Notes under the pieces: model-generated | What the model was told of the DNA's origin: nothing | Database searches by the model: none | Seen by the model: only the letters and a program-made list of their open reading frames with translations | NCBI GenBank assembly: GCA_028583685.1 | Contig: JAMXIF010000003.1 | Coordinates: 56,296,031-56,360,030 of the forward strand | Reading direction: 5' to 3' | DNA length: 64,000 bases | Origin: Petaurus breviceps papuanus | Lineage: Eukaryota; Chordata; Mammalia; Diprotodontia; Petauridae | Shown: piece by piece, positions 1 through 11,580 of the stretch | Layout: the number at the start of each line of letters is the position of its first letter | Numbering within the stretch: position 1 is the first letter of the stretch | Translations under genes and position numbers: made by a program

Positions 1-1399
1 TTTGATGTAATTAAAATGTCTGGTTCATTTAATATTAATTATTTTGGAAGAATATAGCACTTAAGCAATAATAAACAAGAATAAAGGTTCACTACATTCT
101 GTATTTTCTTTCACCATATGAGCCAATTTTTATTTGTCACCATTATTTTGTGGACATTTGTCCTGGAAATGTTCTCAAGGGAATTTAATCATGTTCTCTA
201 TATGCTTTCAAGTACTTTGGTAAAACTATTAAAGCAATGAGAAATACGGACCATTAAAACTTTTTTGAAGAGTGCTTCTTTCTTCTTTTTCCTTTGAAGG
301 GGTTTTAGTGATAAATATCATCTGTTTTTGCCAGTATTTTTTCTTTAGAACCTTATAGAAATTTTCTGCTCCCTGAGGACTTTTCAAAAAAGTAAAAATG
401 CTATAAAATGGAACTAAAGACATTTTGATTCCTCTATGTTCTTTCATCTTCCCATTTTGACCATTTCATGCCACGTCTCATGAATAGCTGTAAATATTCC
501 CTTTAAAAAAGTGTTGTACTCTTCCCTGTGTTACTTTGAATCAATGGGGTAGGGATAGGGGAATGAGTCACCACTAGGTTCTAAGCAAATTTAAAAAAAT
601 GTTCTTTTTTTAGGATCTCTGGAGACCAGTGGCTAAATACCAGCATTATAGACCAGGATTCCCTGCGGATATGAAAATCAGGATTCAGGGAAGTTAGGTC
701 ACTGCTGTCTGATCCTCTAAATCCTATGCCTCAACTGAGAAAAATCACTTTACAACTGAGAAATATAATTGTAAAGAATATCAGGGTCATATTGAGTAAA
801 TGGATTATATTGTATTATTCTTTTACCCAGTCAACAAAAAGTACTGAAATGGTTTCATAATGAACCTATCATGGGTAGCCAGCAAAAATAAGTGGCATTT
901 ATATGGTGTTTTAAAGCTTATAAAGCATTTTACAAAAAATGTTTCATTTCAGCCTGTGCTTTCCATGTTCAATTGTTTAGCATTTTCATGCTTCCTACTT
1001 TCTAAGCAAGGTCTTCGAGAAACACGGAAGCATTCCTGCATTCCCCACACAGTGATCCAGAACCACAAACTAAACCTGCCCTCTAGATCTTTCAACAAAT
1101 TCTCCATTTACTTGGAGCTTACTATGGATTTAAAAAAATGTGCTTGACACTGTGCAAAGTACAAAAAAAGTAAAAAAAAAAATGAATCCCTAGTTTTAGG
1201 AAATTTTATGGAATATAAACCCATACAAAATTATTTGAGAAAAAATACTAAACTGTATATTATTCACATTAGCAAGCTATTAGCAAAGTCTAGCTTGCTG
1301 GTTACTACTGTCTTCCACCTGTTCCCGGTAACCCTCAAAATCTTGTATTCCTCTGGCAGATCTCATCCTCAATAATCTTTTTAAAAATAAATTTTAATT
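1..1399. other. Unassigned AT-rich DNA, no gene seen
   Basis: No repeat family or gene is recognised here. Open frames are short, lack protein-like composition on both strands and start in AT-rich context. There is a short A-rich stretch near 1165-1185. This could be ancient decayed repeat or unique intergenic DNA. Confidence 0.5.
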
Positions 1400-1887
1400 G
1401 CTATCTTTTATTTTGATGTCATGTATTTTTCACGCAGGATCATTCACACTTCCTTTTCATCTTTTAAAGTTATCTCATATAACAAAGAATACATTTAAGG
1501 GGAAAAAACAAATATGAAGAGGGAAAGAGGGAAAATCAGCAAAATTGATCAGTACATCACAGAAGGTAAAAAAAAAAGTATGTATATACACATATACATA
1601 CATATATCATGCAAATACATTTGTATATATACATACACATACAAACATATGTATATATATATATTTCCATATTTCTGGATCTCCCAGTTGTGCAAGTGAG
1701 AGATTTCTAATATCTCATTTTTTATTCATTCTTGATTTTTGCAATCTGTCTATATTTATTTTCTTAAATTTTTTGTACATTGTTGTTCATTACTTTTACA
1801 ATGTAGTATTTCTCTTTTCCTGGTTCTATCTGATTTGCTCTGCATTGATTATCATAAATATTTCTTCACTTCTCTTTTTTTCATTGG
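1400..1887 (-). mobile_element. Old L1 3' region, left half of a split copy
   Basis: Read on the minus strand this is the 3' UTR side of an old marsupial L1. Two landmarks recur in other old L1 tails here: a run like ttatctcatataacaaag near 1470, also seen near 10500, and a block like ctatctgatttgctctgcat near 1827. The L1 sequence stops at a CORE-SINE and resumes at 2291, so both halves are one copy. The family call is from memory of L1 consensus; divergence is high, suggesting great age. Confidence 0.5.
1577..1668. repeat. TA/CA-rich simple repeat
   Basis: Imperfect alternation of tatata, cacata and tacata words over about 90 bp inside the old L1 relic. It follows a short A run near 1569, as often happens where simple repeats grow from A-rich tails. 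Confidence 0.75.
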
Positions 1888-2290
1888 AGGCAGCTAGTAC
1901 CCAAAGGATAGAGTACTGAGCCTAGAGTGAAGAAGACCTTAGTTCAAAATCTAGCCTCAGCTACTTTTTAAAAAATATAATTTTATTTTTTTCCTCAATT
2001 GCATGCAAACAATTTTTTTAACATTTTAAAAAATTCTGAATTTCAAATTCTTTCCCTTTCCCCCACTCCTCCCTACTCCTTGAGAAGACTCTGATACCTA
2101 GTACCTGTGTGATTCTGAGTAAATCACTTAACCTGTACTTTCATCAGTTTCCTTAACTTTAAAATAGGGACAATAATAGTGTGATCTCACAGGGTTTTTG
2201 TTTTAAGAAGGTTAGATGAGATAATATTTGTAAAATGCTTAGCACAGCACCCAACACACAGGCTTTTATGCATAAATGCTTATTCATTTA
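1888..2290 (+). mobile_element. CORE-SINE (MIR/Ther-1/Opo-1 type), split by an L1 tip
   Basis: The tRNA-like head begins with ggaggcagctagtaccc and continues to cctcagctact. It is then broken by an L1 3' tip (about 1965-2090). The core resumes with gtgtgattctgagtaaatca, cagtttccttaac and gggacaataatag, and the 3' part has agataatatttgtaaaatgc and cttagcacagcaccc. Order and spacing match the CORE-SINE layout. The split site shows diverged flanking direct repeats, ctcagctact versus ctctgatacc, consistent with one later insertion. Confidence 0.8.
1965..2090 (-). mobile_element. L1 3' tip inserted in a CORE-SINE
   Basis: This starts with a T-rich run (the A tail seen from the other strand), then an antisense L1 terminus with cctcaattgcatgcaaac, then a C/T-rich block with ccctttcccccactcctccc. 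The same C/T-rich terminal architecture ends the L1 and HAL1-like elements elsewhere in this window. It is a heavily 5'-truncated insertion of roughly 125 bp. Confidence 0.7.
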
Positions 2291-2420
2291 TCTTCCCCCT
2301 TCATCATATGACCATTTCTTAGAGTACAGTAATATTCTATTACTTTCATGTGACACAAGTTGTTCAATCATTCATTGATGAGCATGTAGTACATTTCTCT
2401 CTGCAATCCAGTCCAAACCT
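2291..2420 (-). mobile_element. Old L1, right half of the split copy
   Basis: This resumes the antisense L1 exactly where the left half stopped: ccatttcttagagtacagta, then aatattctattactttcatg and a cattgatgagcatg run. These correspond to the antisense of the L1 ORF2 C-terminal coding end (the region reading ..NKLWYMN.EYY in better copies here). It fades after about 2420. Confidence 0.6.
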
Positions 2421-3924
2421 CTCTCCTTTGTTTCATCCCAAAATCTTGTGAACTCTTTTGCGAATAAAGTAATGTTCTATTCCCTTATTGTTTTTACTAT
2501 TGATCATCTTACCAGAGCATTGAATAGAGTAAACAATGAAGAAATGCTCTGGCATATACACTTCCATTCCATGACAGATTTTGTATGTAATTTATTAGAC
2601 CTTGGTCATCACCTGCATGTGTTTGGTCATAAGTTAGTGCTTTTATTCTCAACCAAGATCACAGTGATATCATTTGTTTCCCACATCAAGAGCCAAGACT
2701 TGCTATTTGGATGGACCTTTGACTTTAGAGCATCTTACCTTTGGATCTGGTCATTTTTCCTTCCATTTTTCTTTTTTATGTTTTACTTGTATTGGCAGCA
2801 TAGTAATTTCAACTGATCTATATTGGTTATTTAAAAAAAACATAATGCAGATAATTTTAATGAACATATTCAGTTAACAGGTATGTTGTAAATTCTAGAT
2901 GTTTCCAGAATTATTTTCTCTTCAAGATATTATGAAGATAATATTGTAATGCATTAACATTCTATTAATTGGGTTTCCTCATGTAGGCCCTGTGGAAGGG
3001 TACTTATGTTTCAAAGTAGTCTAAATAATTAGATTGTTTTTCCTGATGTTCCTCTCTTCTGGAGTTTGCCAGAAATTATTTGTTGCCATGCAGTCCTTCA
3101 AAGAAAATAAAAGATGAAATTAAAACAATGAAGTTGTTTTAATGACATTATTATTCATAACCTAAATGTATTCAGCACAGGGATGTGAGGCCCTGTTGTA
3201 TTGAAAATAGTGGCAGTGAGGTACTGAGAGCAGAGGAAGAATTTTTATTAGTACAAAAGGATAAGACTGAGTATATTTATGCAAAGCCTTTCATTAAGCT
3301 CAGCTTTCTTGCATACTTTCCTTATATTTTTTCCAGGACAGTAATGGAATTGTGATATTGTGTAATCTGAATATATGCACAGAAGTATTATTGAGATTAT
3401 AAAAGCTGTTTCATTTTGAAACATCTCTCTTAATGATAAGTATATATACCAAGCTTGCTTATGTTTCATATAGAAAAGCTTCCTCTAAATTATATGGTAC
3501 AGTCCTTCAAATGCCACTTATCATATGCCTAGAGAAATAGTATTATCATGGGTAGCTGTAAGTAAAGGCCCCTGATGAGTTAATTGTAAAATGTCTATTC
3601 AGGGTTAATAAGGTGCAGAGTTGACATTTGACATGGAAAATTTTAAGAGGGGTGTGTATATATATAATACTTCTATCATTCTGCATTTATGTTGAAGACT
3701 GGAGTAGAGAAATCAGCAGATATATGTGATATTTTCCAAAAGGTAAAATTGTCTAATATTTTTTTATCCCCATACTATCTTTTACATCAAATTGTCTTCA
3801 AATTTAAAAAGGGAAATAATGGCCTTTCCTCTGTTGACTTTTACTATGCAATAAGAATTACAAATAATTTGTCACCACTCTCTCCCCATCTCCCATTCAA
3901 TGATGAAGAATGAATAATAGGATC
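2421..3924. other. Unassigned AT-rich DNA
   Basis: No gene or repeat is recognised. The longest frame (about 120 codons near 2448-2816, plus) has hydrophobic low-complexity content from T-rich DNA, no family motif and no supporting splice context. I treat it as chance. Confidence 0.5.
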
Positions 3925-4148
3925 ATAGATATATAACCAGAAGAGACCTTAAAGGCTATCTCTTCTGACCATACATGTTACAGATAACTTATTCCCTCAA
4001 ACCTTTCCTTTAATAGTAATAACAAGATTTTATTTGGCAGAGAGGGGGAAGAGAAATAATTTTTTCCCAGGTCTATGTACCACCTGAGCTATGAGGATAT
4101 GGGACAGGGGAGGTGTGGCCAGGATTTTAAATTTAGTAATATTATTTA
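3925..4148 (-). mobile_element. MIR-like CORE-SINE remnant
   Basis: The stretch at 3925-3985 reads catagatatataaccagaag, agaccttaaaggctatct and catgttacagataac. This matches the antisense MIR pattern in which a gaccttagaggccatct-like block precedes an attttacagatgagg-like block. The rest up to 4148 is unassigned A/G-rich DNA. Confidence 0.45.
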
Positions 4149-4337
4149 GTTATATAATCCAACATGCCTGTGTTATAAATGATGTAACTAAGGCTGAGAC
4201 AAGCAAAATGACTTCAATATCACTTACCTATTAAAAAAAAAGTAAGAACTAGAACCCAGTTCTCTTGTGTGTTTTCCATCAGACCATCCTTCTAAGAAAG
4301 GTTGATAATTAATTGCTTTCGTTGATGATGGGGATAA
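4149..4337. repeat. Copy A of a locally repeated ~190 bp segment
   Basis: This segment recurs at 5837-6022 in the same orientation with few differences by eye. Shared words include gttatataatcc, gttataaatgatg, agacaagcaaaa, acttcaatat, ccttctaagaaaggtt and gatgatggggataa. The left part has a weak antisense MIR look (ctaaggctgagacaag). The right part (aagaaaggttgataatt onward) is not part of any repeat I know, so a local duplication is the simplest reading. Confidence 0.75.
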
Positions 4338-5836
4338 ATTTAGTAAATCATTTAAATGATTTCAACAATTGTGCATTAGCACCTAGTTAGCAATGAGAAT
4401 GCTATATCTTCATAATCTCAACCCAGAAAAGCTTTTGACCTCCTATCCTATTCCTTTCCCAGCTGTGATCTTTTTAACAGCTGCCTCAGGGAACTCTCCC
4501 TCCTTCCCTTTACAGAGAAATATGTCCAAGTCTCTTCATTATGAATCCCTTGTAAAGAGGTTTGAAGTCACTTCCTGATGTAATTTTAATTTCATCGCCC
4601 ACCTCGTCAATTCCATTTGGAGATGTCTTCAAAAGTTGATTTGAGGTTAGAGCACCTTTTATATTATTTGTACTAATCATGTTTTGTGGTACTTTCCCTT
4701 TATAGAAGAATAGATACATAAAGCTGTACTCTTCTATCATGCTTTTAGAGGTAGAATGACTTCACTGAAACATAATATGGATAAAGGATTTTAGAGAATA
4801 AATAGCATCAGAAAATGTTTACTAGGAAAAGGAAGTGGACTGTGTGGGAAGGGTGACAATTAATTCATAATCTTTCCATGAATTCCAATGGTAGCCATAT
4901 AATTTTAAAATTTAATTGAAAAGTGGAAAGTTATCTTATACCCTGTGCTTAAAAATTAGTAAATTTGACAGTCTTCAAAATAGTTATGCAGAAAGTTTGG
5001 GAATCTTCAGAGTATAAAATCACAACAACCTCCCATTTTTAAGGGAGCTAGATGGATAGATTCCTTTGTGAACGGGAACATGGGTACAATGGAAAACTGA
5101 GGAGGGGACCTTCATAATCAGGGCCCATCCACCAACCACTGGTTAACAGATAACAACAACTAGTGTCTATATCTGGAAGAGTAAGGTCAAGAAACTTAAA
5201 TTAGTACTCTCTTGAGCGATAATATAGCCCCAAAGCATCAATTACCTGGAAGGGAGAAGCAATATTTCTGCCTAATATTTGTTGGTAAGGAGTGAGGGGA
5301 GAGAGAGTTCAGTTGTGAACTGGGTGTTTCTTGTGGAAGGGTTTAGGTGAAACAAACAGGTTCAACCCTTCCTTGAATCCTTCAGCACTGAATCAGGCAG
5401 GAATGCATCCCTACTAAAGAGATCAACAGAGCCTGTGTCTATCCTTGTCATGGAGTGAATCTTAGAAAAATTTTCTCCCCAGGCTACTCTGTGAGGAAAC
5501 AGAATGCTACACTCATTCAGAAATGTGAAAGATAAAGTTTACATTCACTTATCATAAATTTCTCTCAGTATTATGGCTTCACTGTCTTGAAACTGCCATT
5601 GTCTAGATCTATTTGCATAGTAAGCAAATGAATATCTCAATTTGAATTGTTTTCACATCTTAGAAGAATTTTTGAGCTACATGAAGGAATATAAGGAAAT
5701 ATAGGGAATTTATCATTGTGAGTCCCCACAGTTTGAACTATAGTCTAAGAATATATATTGATGGAAACTGCAGGTGATAGAATTATAAACTGAATTACAG
5801 AACCACAGAAATTTAAGGCTAGGGAAGACTTCATAG
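4338..5836. other. Unassigned DNA between two repeated segments
   Basis: No gene or repeat is recognised. A MIR-like trace appears just before copy B (gaaccacagaaatttaaggc near 5801). The stretch 5040-5540 is slightly richer in G+C than its surroundings but shows no open frame of interest. Confidence 0.45.
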
Positions 5837-6022
5837 GTTATATAATCCAATGTGCACATGTTATAAATGATGCAACTAAGACCCAGACAAGCAAAATTAC
5901 TTCAATATTACTTACATATTAAAAAAATTGGAACTAGAAAACAAATCTCTTGTGTTCTTTCCATCAAAACATCCTTCTAAGAAAGGTTAATAATTCATTG
6001 CTTTCATTGATGATGGGGATAA
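5837..6022. repeat. Copy B of a locally repeated ~190 bp segment
   Basis: Direct-orientation partner of 4149-4337, with start points about 1.69 kb apart. Similarity begins at gttatataatcc and ends at gatgatggggataa; flanks on both sides differ. By eye about 85-90 percent of positions match, with a few short indels. Confidence 0.75.
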
Positions 6023-7364
6023 TTTTCAAATACTTTGTAATTAGAGAACCACATTTTCATGGACATTTGTTCATATATCAGAGAGCAGATATTCCAGTGA
6101 TTTGTGGTTCCCAGAGACTGGGGCTTTTTTATAATGTAAGACGGCAAAAGACCTTAATGCTACTTTATATGGTTCAGTAATCTTGCCCTATTCATGTAAA
6201 ATATGCTGAATGTATTCAGATTTTAAGACATTCAGCAATTTTGATTTGAATACCTAGCAAAATTGAACTCCCAAGTTGCCTTTTATTCTATATGGAAAGC
6301 ATAATGTATTTGCTAACAGACTGCAGTTCTGTATAGGGATTTGGGGAACAGTGGTAGCAGAGATGCACAGATAAAATTAGATACTTTAGGGAAATGTTAC
6401 CTTTATTAAGGTACCATTTTTATGGGATTATTACTACTGAGAAAGAGCAATGAACAATCAAATAATCCACAATAATGCAGAAGGAACCAGCTAATTATTT
6501 AAGGGGATATTTTATGTATTATATACATGAAGGAATATATTTTTATTACTTTTATTTAGATGAGGCATCAACAAACAATATCATCATCTCCTAAAAATTA
6601 CCTAATATATATCAATCACCACAACAAGGAGACTAAAAGAACCTAGAAACTGCCTCAGTCAGCAAATACTTTAGTTCCTTGGCAAGTAGAGCAAAAGGGC
6701 AAGTAAGCAAAAGAGCAAGTTTATACTATGAATTCATTTGTAACTACTTTCCCAGAAAAGTAGTAAAAGATTTTTGAACAGTATCACTTCATAATACAGT
6801 GAGAAGTAGCAGACCAATGAGGCTTTCAGAAATTTCCATGAGAGATGTAATTAACATTTGATCATACCAAGGGCACTTAAGGATAAAAAAGAAATAGGAA
6901 GACATACGAAATAGGAAAAAAATAATCTATTACATTATTTTCTTCATTAATGACACTGAAGTTAAAAAAAAATGAACTCCAAAATCATGTTCCTCAATTG
7001 TGTGATGAATCAGAAACAATGCTGGACAAAGTTTGAAAGATCAGTTGGATCACACTGAATATACACAGAGGAGGTTCATGCTGGAGGTGATAGCTTGTGC
7101 TTTTGAGTGATTGTTTCTCTATTTCTCTAAAAGAGAAGGTAAACAATTTCTTTATGCTATTAGAAAAAAGAGAACAAGAAAGCATTTATGTTTTTAGAAC
7201 CAAATGTTTACTGTATCTTCTCTACAACATCTTTATGGAGAAAAGCTATTCTTGAATTAAGGCATAATTGATGAAGTCAGGAAAAGGTATAATGCATAAG
7301 ATAAGAATAAGGGAGGCTTTTGAAAATTATATTATTCTGCAGCTCAAATTAAATAGTTTTGTTC
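6023..7364. other. Unassigned AT-rich DNA
   Basis: I recognise neither a gene nor a repeat. Frames are short and A/T-driven. It could be unique intergenic DNA or very old repeat. Confidence 0.45.
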
Positions 7365-7570
7365 AATTAATTCACTAATTAATTTACTAAACATTTTAAA
7401 ATCACCTACTTTGTGCCAGGCACTGAGCAAATCTCTGGAAATTAAAATAAAAGACACACCTTGCCCTCAAGGACCTTACATTCAGATAAGGCAAGACTAC
7501 ACATGAAAAGTAAGCTAAAAACAGAGTAAGTTGAAACTAGGCAGAGCTAGGGATACAAAGCTAAATTAGT
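7365..7570 (-). mobile_element. LINE-2 3' end
   Basis: Antisense L2 terminus with ctactttgtgccaggcactg, aaataaaagacacacc and ttgccctcaaggacctt, in the order of the L2 3' end. A second L2 terminus in the same orientation starts just downstream, so two L2 3' ends lie in tandem. Confidence 0.75.
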
Positions 7571-8309
7571 CAATAGGTGCTTGCTGTCAGACTAAGTACT
7601 GACCTTGCCAGACACTATACTAAGCACTAGGGATATAAGGTGAAAAAATGGAAGAACAATTTTTATTTTCATGAAGTTTCTATTATATTGGTGAAACTTA
7701 ATGTACATATACCAATGTGAACAAAATAAATATGTTAATTTAGTTCAGATGAGGAGGCATTAGCAATCAGGAGAATTTTAAAAAAAGTCTCAGAAAAAAA
7801 CACTTTAGAGGAGTCTGGAAGGAAAGTAAGGTTTCTAAGAGGCAGAAATGTAAGGAAGGAACATTTTTATGTCTAGGAAACAGACATGAAGCATGACGAC
7901 TGGAGATAGAATATCCTCTCTAGCAAGATGTTTCACCAGACCACAGAATTTGTGAAGAATAAGAATATATAATAACTCTGGGAATTAGGCTGGACCAGAT
8001 ATTTTAGAGTTTTAAAGACCAGAGGAGTTTGTATTTTATGCTAGTGGAAATATGGAGCCATTATATTTACTTGAAAAGAGAAGTGATGGAGTAAGATTTG
8101 TGCTCAAAAATATTATTTTAGCAGCTATGTGGTTTAGGGATTGAAGGGAATGAGGTTTGAGTAAGTGAGAACAATTATAAAGCCACTGTAATATACCAGG
8201 CTATAGGAGATGGAGACTTGAACTAAGATGGTAACCTGAAAATAAGGTATATGTGAGAGCAGTGGTGGCATAATTGACAAAATTTGGTGCAATAGATTAT
8301 ATATATTAT

Positions 8310-9099
8310 CTTTCATTACTCTCTACTCTTCATTTTCCCTTGCCCCACATGTCCATCTACAGCAGATCTCACATTTGACACTTTCTTACTATTCACATCA
8401 CTATCACCTTAGTTGAGGAGCTCATCACCTCTATCTTAGGTTACTGCAAAAGTCTCCTAATCAGTCTCCCTACTTCCAGTCTTTCACTCTTCTGAACCAT
8501 CCTTCACCCTGCTGCCAAAAGTGATTTTCTTTAAGTGCAGATATCCCTTACTCAGTTAACTTCAGTGACTGCTTAATGTTTACAGGAAAAAAAATAATCC
8601 CAACTAGATTGCTTTTAACATATTTCAGAACAGGGTCTTAACTGTCTTCCACTGTCTTCCTAGTAACACTGAAAGAAGACACAGCCTTCTGTTTGTTCCT
8701 TACAAATGATGTTCCATCTGACCTGTCCATTGAATCGTTATTTGTGTCTGGAATGAGTTACCTCCACAATATGCCTTATGAAATCTCTCTCTTGAAGGCA
8801 CTGGTCAATCATCATCTCTTAGAAGATTCCTTTTTTTTTATTCTCACCCACCCCTTTTCCACAAATGTGAGAGTCTCCCTTCAAAGATACCTTGTAGTTA
8901 ACTACTTTGCATTTATATGTATTTATTCTCTTTATATGTATGCTGCATATTCTTATATATGTATTTATTTTCTTTCTCTTTAGAATGTAAATCCCTTGCA
9001 AGCACATATTAATTTATTATTTGTACTTATAACACTAGCACTAAACAGAATATCTAGAACTTTTATGCATTTGACAAATGATTGTTAATTTATTGATAT
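8310..9099 (+). mobile_element. LINE-2 copy inserted in an opposite-strand LINE-2
   Basis: Sense L2 sequence: ggttactgcaaaagtctcct, aatcagtctccctacttcca and tgctgccaaaagtgatttt are the L2 block known in mammals as ggattactgcaatagcctcc and onward. The 3' end near 9030-9095 has ctagcactaaacagaatatc and ttgacaaatgattgttaatt. The ORF2 C-terminal coding region is heavily decayed. Confidence 0.75.
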
Positions 9100-9209
9100 G
9101 TAGGATGAAGATAAATGAAGAATTGAGAATGATTCTGAGCTCTTGAACTGACTGTGATTGGGAAGATGTTTGTGCCTTTAACAAGAATAGGGAATTTCTG
9201 AAGAGGAGT

Positions 9210-9896
9210 TGTAGCACCAATGCAAAATTCACAGTGCCCATGATCACTATAAATATATCTGCATGGTGCTCAATCACAAAATACAACAGACTTTCCATAT
9301 AAAACACAGAAGCAAGACACTTATTCAGACACCAGAAAATCAAATCCCCAAACCAGTAAGCCTATTCCATCATAGCAGCAAATAAGCTAATAAGCCACAA
9401 GAGCACAGAGAGTTACAACACCCTTTAGCCTTTCCAGAAACCAAAACAAGCCTATTTGTCACAGGACGCGGCAAATGCCAACTTTTACTCACAAGTCCGT
9501 CTCCCTTGGAAGCATGTTCTCCACCCAACTGCCTACCTGACTCTGAATTCCAGCTTCCTGTGGGCTCTGCTCCACCCTACATCAAACTCCTTCCACCACA
9601 GGATCCATGTGATTACATTCAGCCTACTAGGTTACAGATTTTATTTTTTTTTCCTAATTTTTGGAGGGGGGAAGGCAGGACAATTGGAGTTAAGTGACTT
9701 GACCAAGGTCACGTGGTTAGTGTTAAGTGTCTGAGGCCATATTTGAACTCAGGTCCTCCTGACTCATGTGCTGGTGCTCTATTCATTGTGTCACCTTGCC
9801 ACCCCCAGAGTATATTTTCAAAGCAGAGGGGATCTTCACATTGCCTTAGGCTTATTAAGGGGAAGGGAAGATCTTCACATTTCCATTACCATTACA
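9210..9896 (-). mobile_element. Solo LTR with 5 bp TSD, holding a SINE
   Basis: The element starts tgtagcacc and ends ccattaca on the plus strand, so it has TG...CA termini. Perfect 5 bp direct repeats ggagt flank it at 9205-9209 and 9897-9901. LINE-2 sequence continues on both sides, which fixes the borders. Without the inner SINE it is about 520 bp. The 5' end in its own sense (tgtaatggtaatg) is shared with the LTR at 37843. Endogenous retrovirus family; the 5 bp TSD fits an ERVL- or ERVK-like class. No internal retroviral part is present. It is younger than the L2 and older than the SINE inside it. Confidence 0.75.
9641..9806 (-). mobile_element. tRNA-derived SINE (WSINE/WALLSI look) in the LTR
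   Basis: A T-rich run, then gttaagtgacttgaccaagg, gtgtctgaggccatatttga, actcaggtcctcctgactc and ccttgccacccc: the antisense of a marsupial tRNA-headed SINE with the tRNA-like head at the right end. A short unexplained G-rich run (tttggaggggggaaggcagg) lies between tail and body. Confidence 0.75.
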
Positions 9897-10195
9897 GGAG
9901 TACATATGAAAAGATGAATTATATTTTTGGATATTTTGATTTTGAAATTCTCATGTGATATCCAACTGAAAATGTTCAATAGGCAGTTGATGATGTAGAG
10001 CTTAGTAGAACTGCACTAGAGGAGCAAAACAAGGACTGGATATTTAGATCTGGTAATCATGGAGATAAAATAATCAAATCCATAGAAGTTGCTGAAGCCA
10101 CAAGGACTGAGTGCAGAGAGGAAAAGAGGTCTAGGTCAGAGAAGCAATGAATTTTGATCTATAGAACAGTGCTCATTGGTCTTCATATTACAGAC

Positions 10196-10300
10196 AGTCA
10201 GTCAATAACTATTTATTAAGGTACCTACTATGAGCCAGGCACTATGCTAAATACTCTGGGTAGCAAAAGAGACCATAGATAGTCTCTGATCTCTAATGGG
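10196..10300 (-). mobile_element. LINE-2 3' end fragment
   Basis: Antisense L2 terminus: gtcaataactatttattaag, ctatgagccaggcactatgc and agtctctgatctctaatggg. It abuts the older L2 relic on its left, so it is either a second insertion or the next copy in a cluster of L2 ends. Confidence 0.7.
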
Positions 10301-10395
10301 ATTTGGTATAGGTATAGTGGAAAAATGAATGGGGAGGAAACTGAACAGGAGGAGGAGAACAGTTTATATTACCCTTATGAAATTGTTCAGTATTT

Positions 10396-11580
10396 TTAAT
10401 AACTCTAAATGTTTTCAAATAAAACTTTGTTGATATCTTTTTTCTTACATTATATAATTTCCTTTTGCAAATCTCTCTTTGCTCCTCTTATAGAAAATTA
10501 TCCCATATAACAAAGACTATTTTAAGTAAAAAGTTTAAAAATCAATAAAACTATTTAATAAATCATGAATAACCTAAAAATATGACAATGTTCCATACCC
10601 ATAGACCTCCTGTCCCTACATTGAAGATGTTTCCACCTTTATTTGTGTGTCAGGATGAAGTGGAGAGGTCATTAATAAATTTATTATTTGAAACCATGCT
10701 TGTTCTGTATAATATTCACTTTTGATTGTTTTGTGATAATTGTCACTTCCATTTAATATATCATAGCAGTAGTTTTCTTGGCTCTACTTCATATTATGAT
10801 AATTTATTAAGACTTTCCTTGATTTTCTATGTTCATCATATTTATGCAGTTCAGTAATAATCCATATAATAGAACCACTGTCATTCTTCAGTCTTTGGCC
10901 ATCTACTTTGTTTTAGCCTGTTTTGTTAACACAAAATATGACGTTATATTTTGATTCTATGAGGCAGATAGTTGGTTTGATCGATAGATCATCAGATCTG
11001 CAGCCAAGAAGACCTCACTTCAAACCTCCCTCAGATACTAACTCTGGTAACCTAGGCAAGAAAGTTAATCACTGTTTGCTGTAATGCCCTTATCAGTATA
11101 ACAAGAGTGATAATCTTTCATGGTTGTTGTGAAGATACAATGAGAAGAAAATATAAAATATCTCAAAAACCTTCAGGAACTACAAAAATGCTAGTGATTC
11201 TTCTTATCAATTACTTCCTTGAAGTAAATACTTAGTAGAGGAAGTCCTGGATGAAAGAATATGGATATTTTAAGGAGTTTATTTGCATAATACCAAACCA
11301 CTTATTTAAAACACCACCAACAATGCAGTAATGGGCCTATCTTCCCACAAATCATCCAGTATTGACTATTTCCATCTTTTGTCATCATTGTCAATTTGCT
11401 GTGTGTGAAGTAAAACCTTAGGTTTTTTCTGATTTTCTTTTCTCTTATAATTACTGATTTGGAGAGTATTTTCATCTGATTTTTAGTAGCTAGCAATTGT
11501 TTGGGAAGTATTTGTTCATTTACTTTTATCATTATCTACTGGGATATGACTTTTGTTTGAATATTTTCTTAATTTGAAAG
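10396..11580 (-). mobile_element. Old L1 3' region, split by a CORE-SINE
   Basis: The antisense L1 3' UTR begins near 10396 with tatcccatataacaaagact (shared with 1470) and gttccatacccatagacctc. The ORF2 C-terminal region follows after the SINE: caccaccaacaatgcagtaa, gattttcttttctcttataa and gtttgggaagtatttgttca. The CORE-SINE at 10962-11208 interrupts it. Divergence is high throughout. Confidence 0.65.
10962..11208 (+). mobile_element. CORE-SINE (tRNA-headed)
   Basis: Head gaggcagatagttggtttga, then agccaagaagacctcacttc, aaacctccctcagatac, tggttgttgtgaagatacaa and tacaaaaatgctagtgattc. This is the full head-core-tail order of a marsupial CORE-SINE. It lies inside an old L1. Confidence 0.8.

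Larger units (their letters stand above)
7575..10195 (-). mobile_element. Long LINE-2 relic, split by an L2 and an LTR
   Basis: The 3' end begins at cagacactatactaagcact. The copy then continues through antisense L2 sequence: gtttgtattttatgc, aaaatattattttagcagc and ataattgacaaaatttggtg. It breaks at about 8300, where a plus-strand L2 is inserted. It resumes at about 9100 (gaatgattctgagctcttga) and breaks again at 9210 for a solo LTR. It resumes at 9902 and runs to ataggcagttgatgatgtag and further 5' sequence. Removing both insertions restores L2 order, which supports a single original copy about 1.1 kb long. Confidence 0.75.

Noticed and set aside
2448-2816. A 122-codon plus-strand frame with hydrophobic stretches
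   Set aside because: Hydrophobicity follows from T-rich codons. No signal peptide plus domain pattern or family motif.
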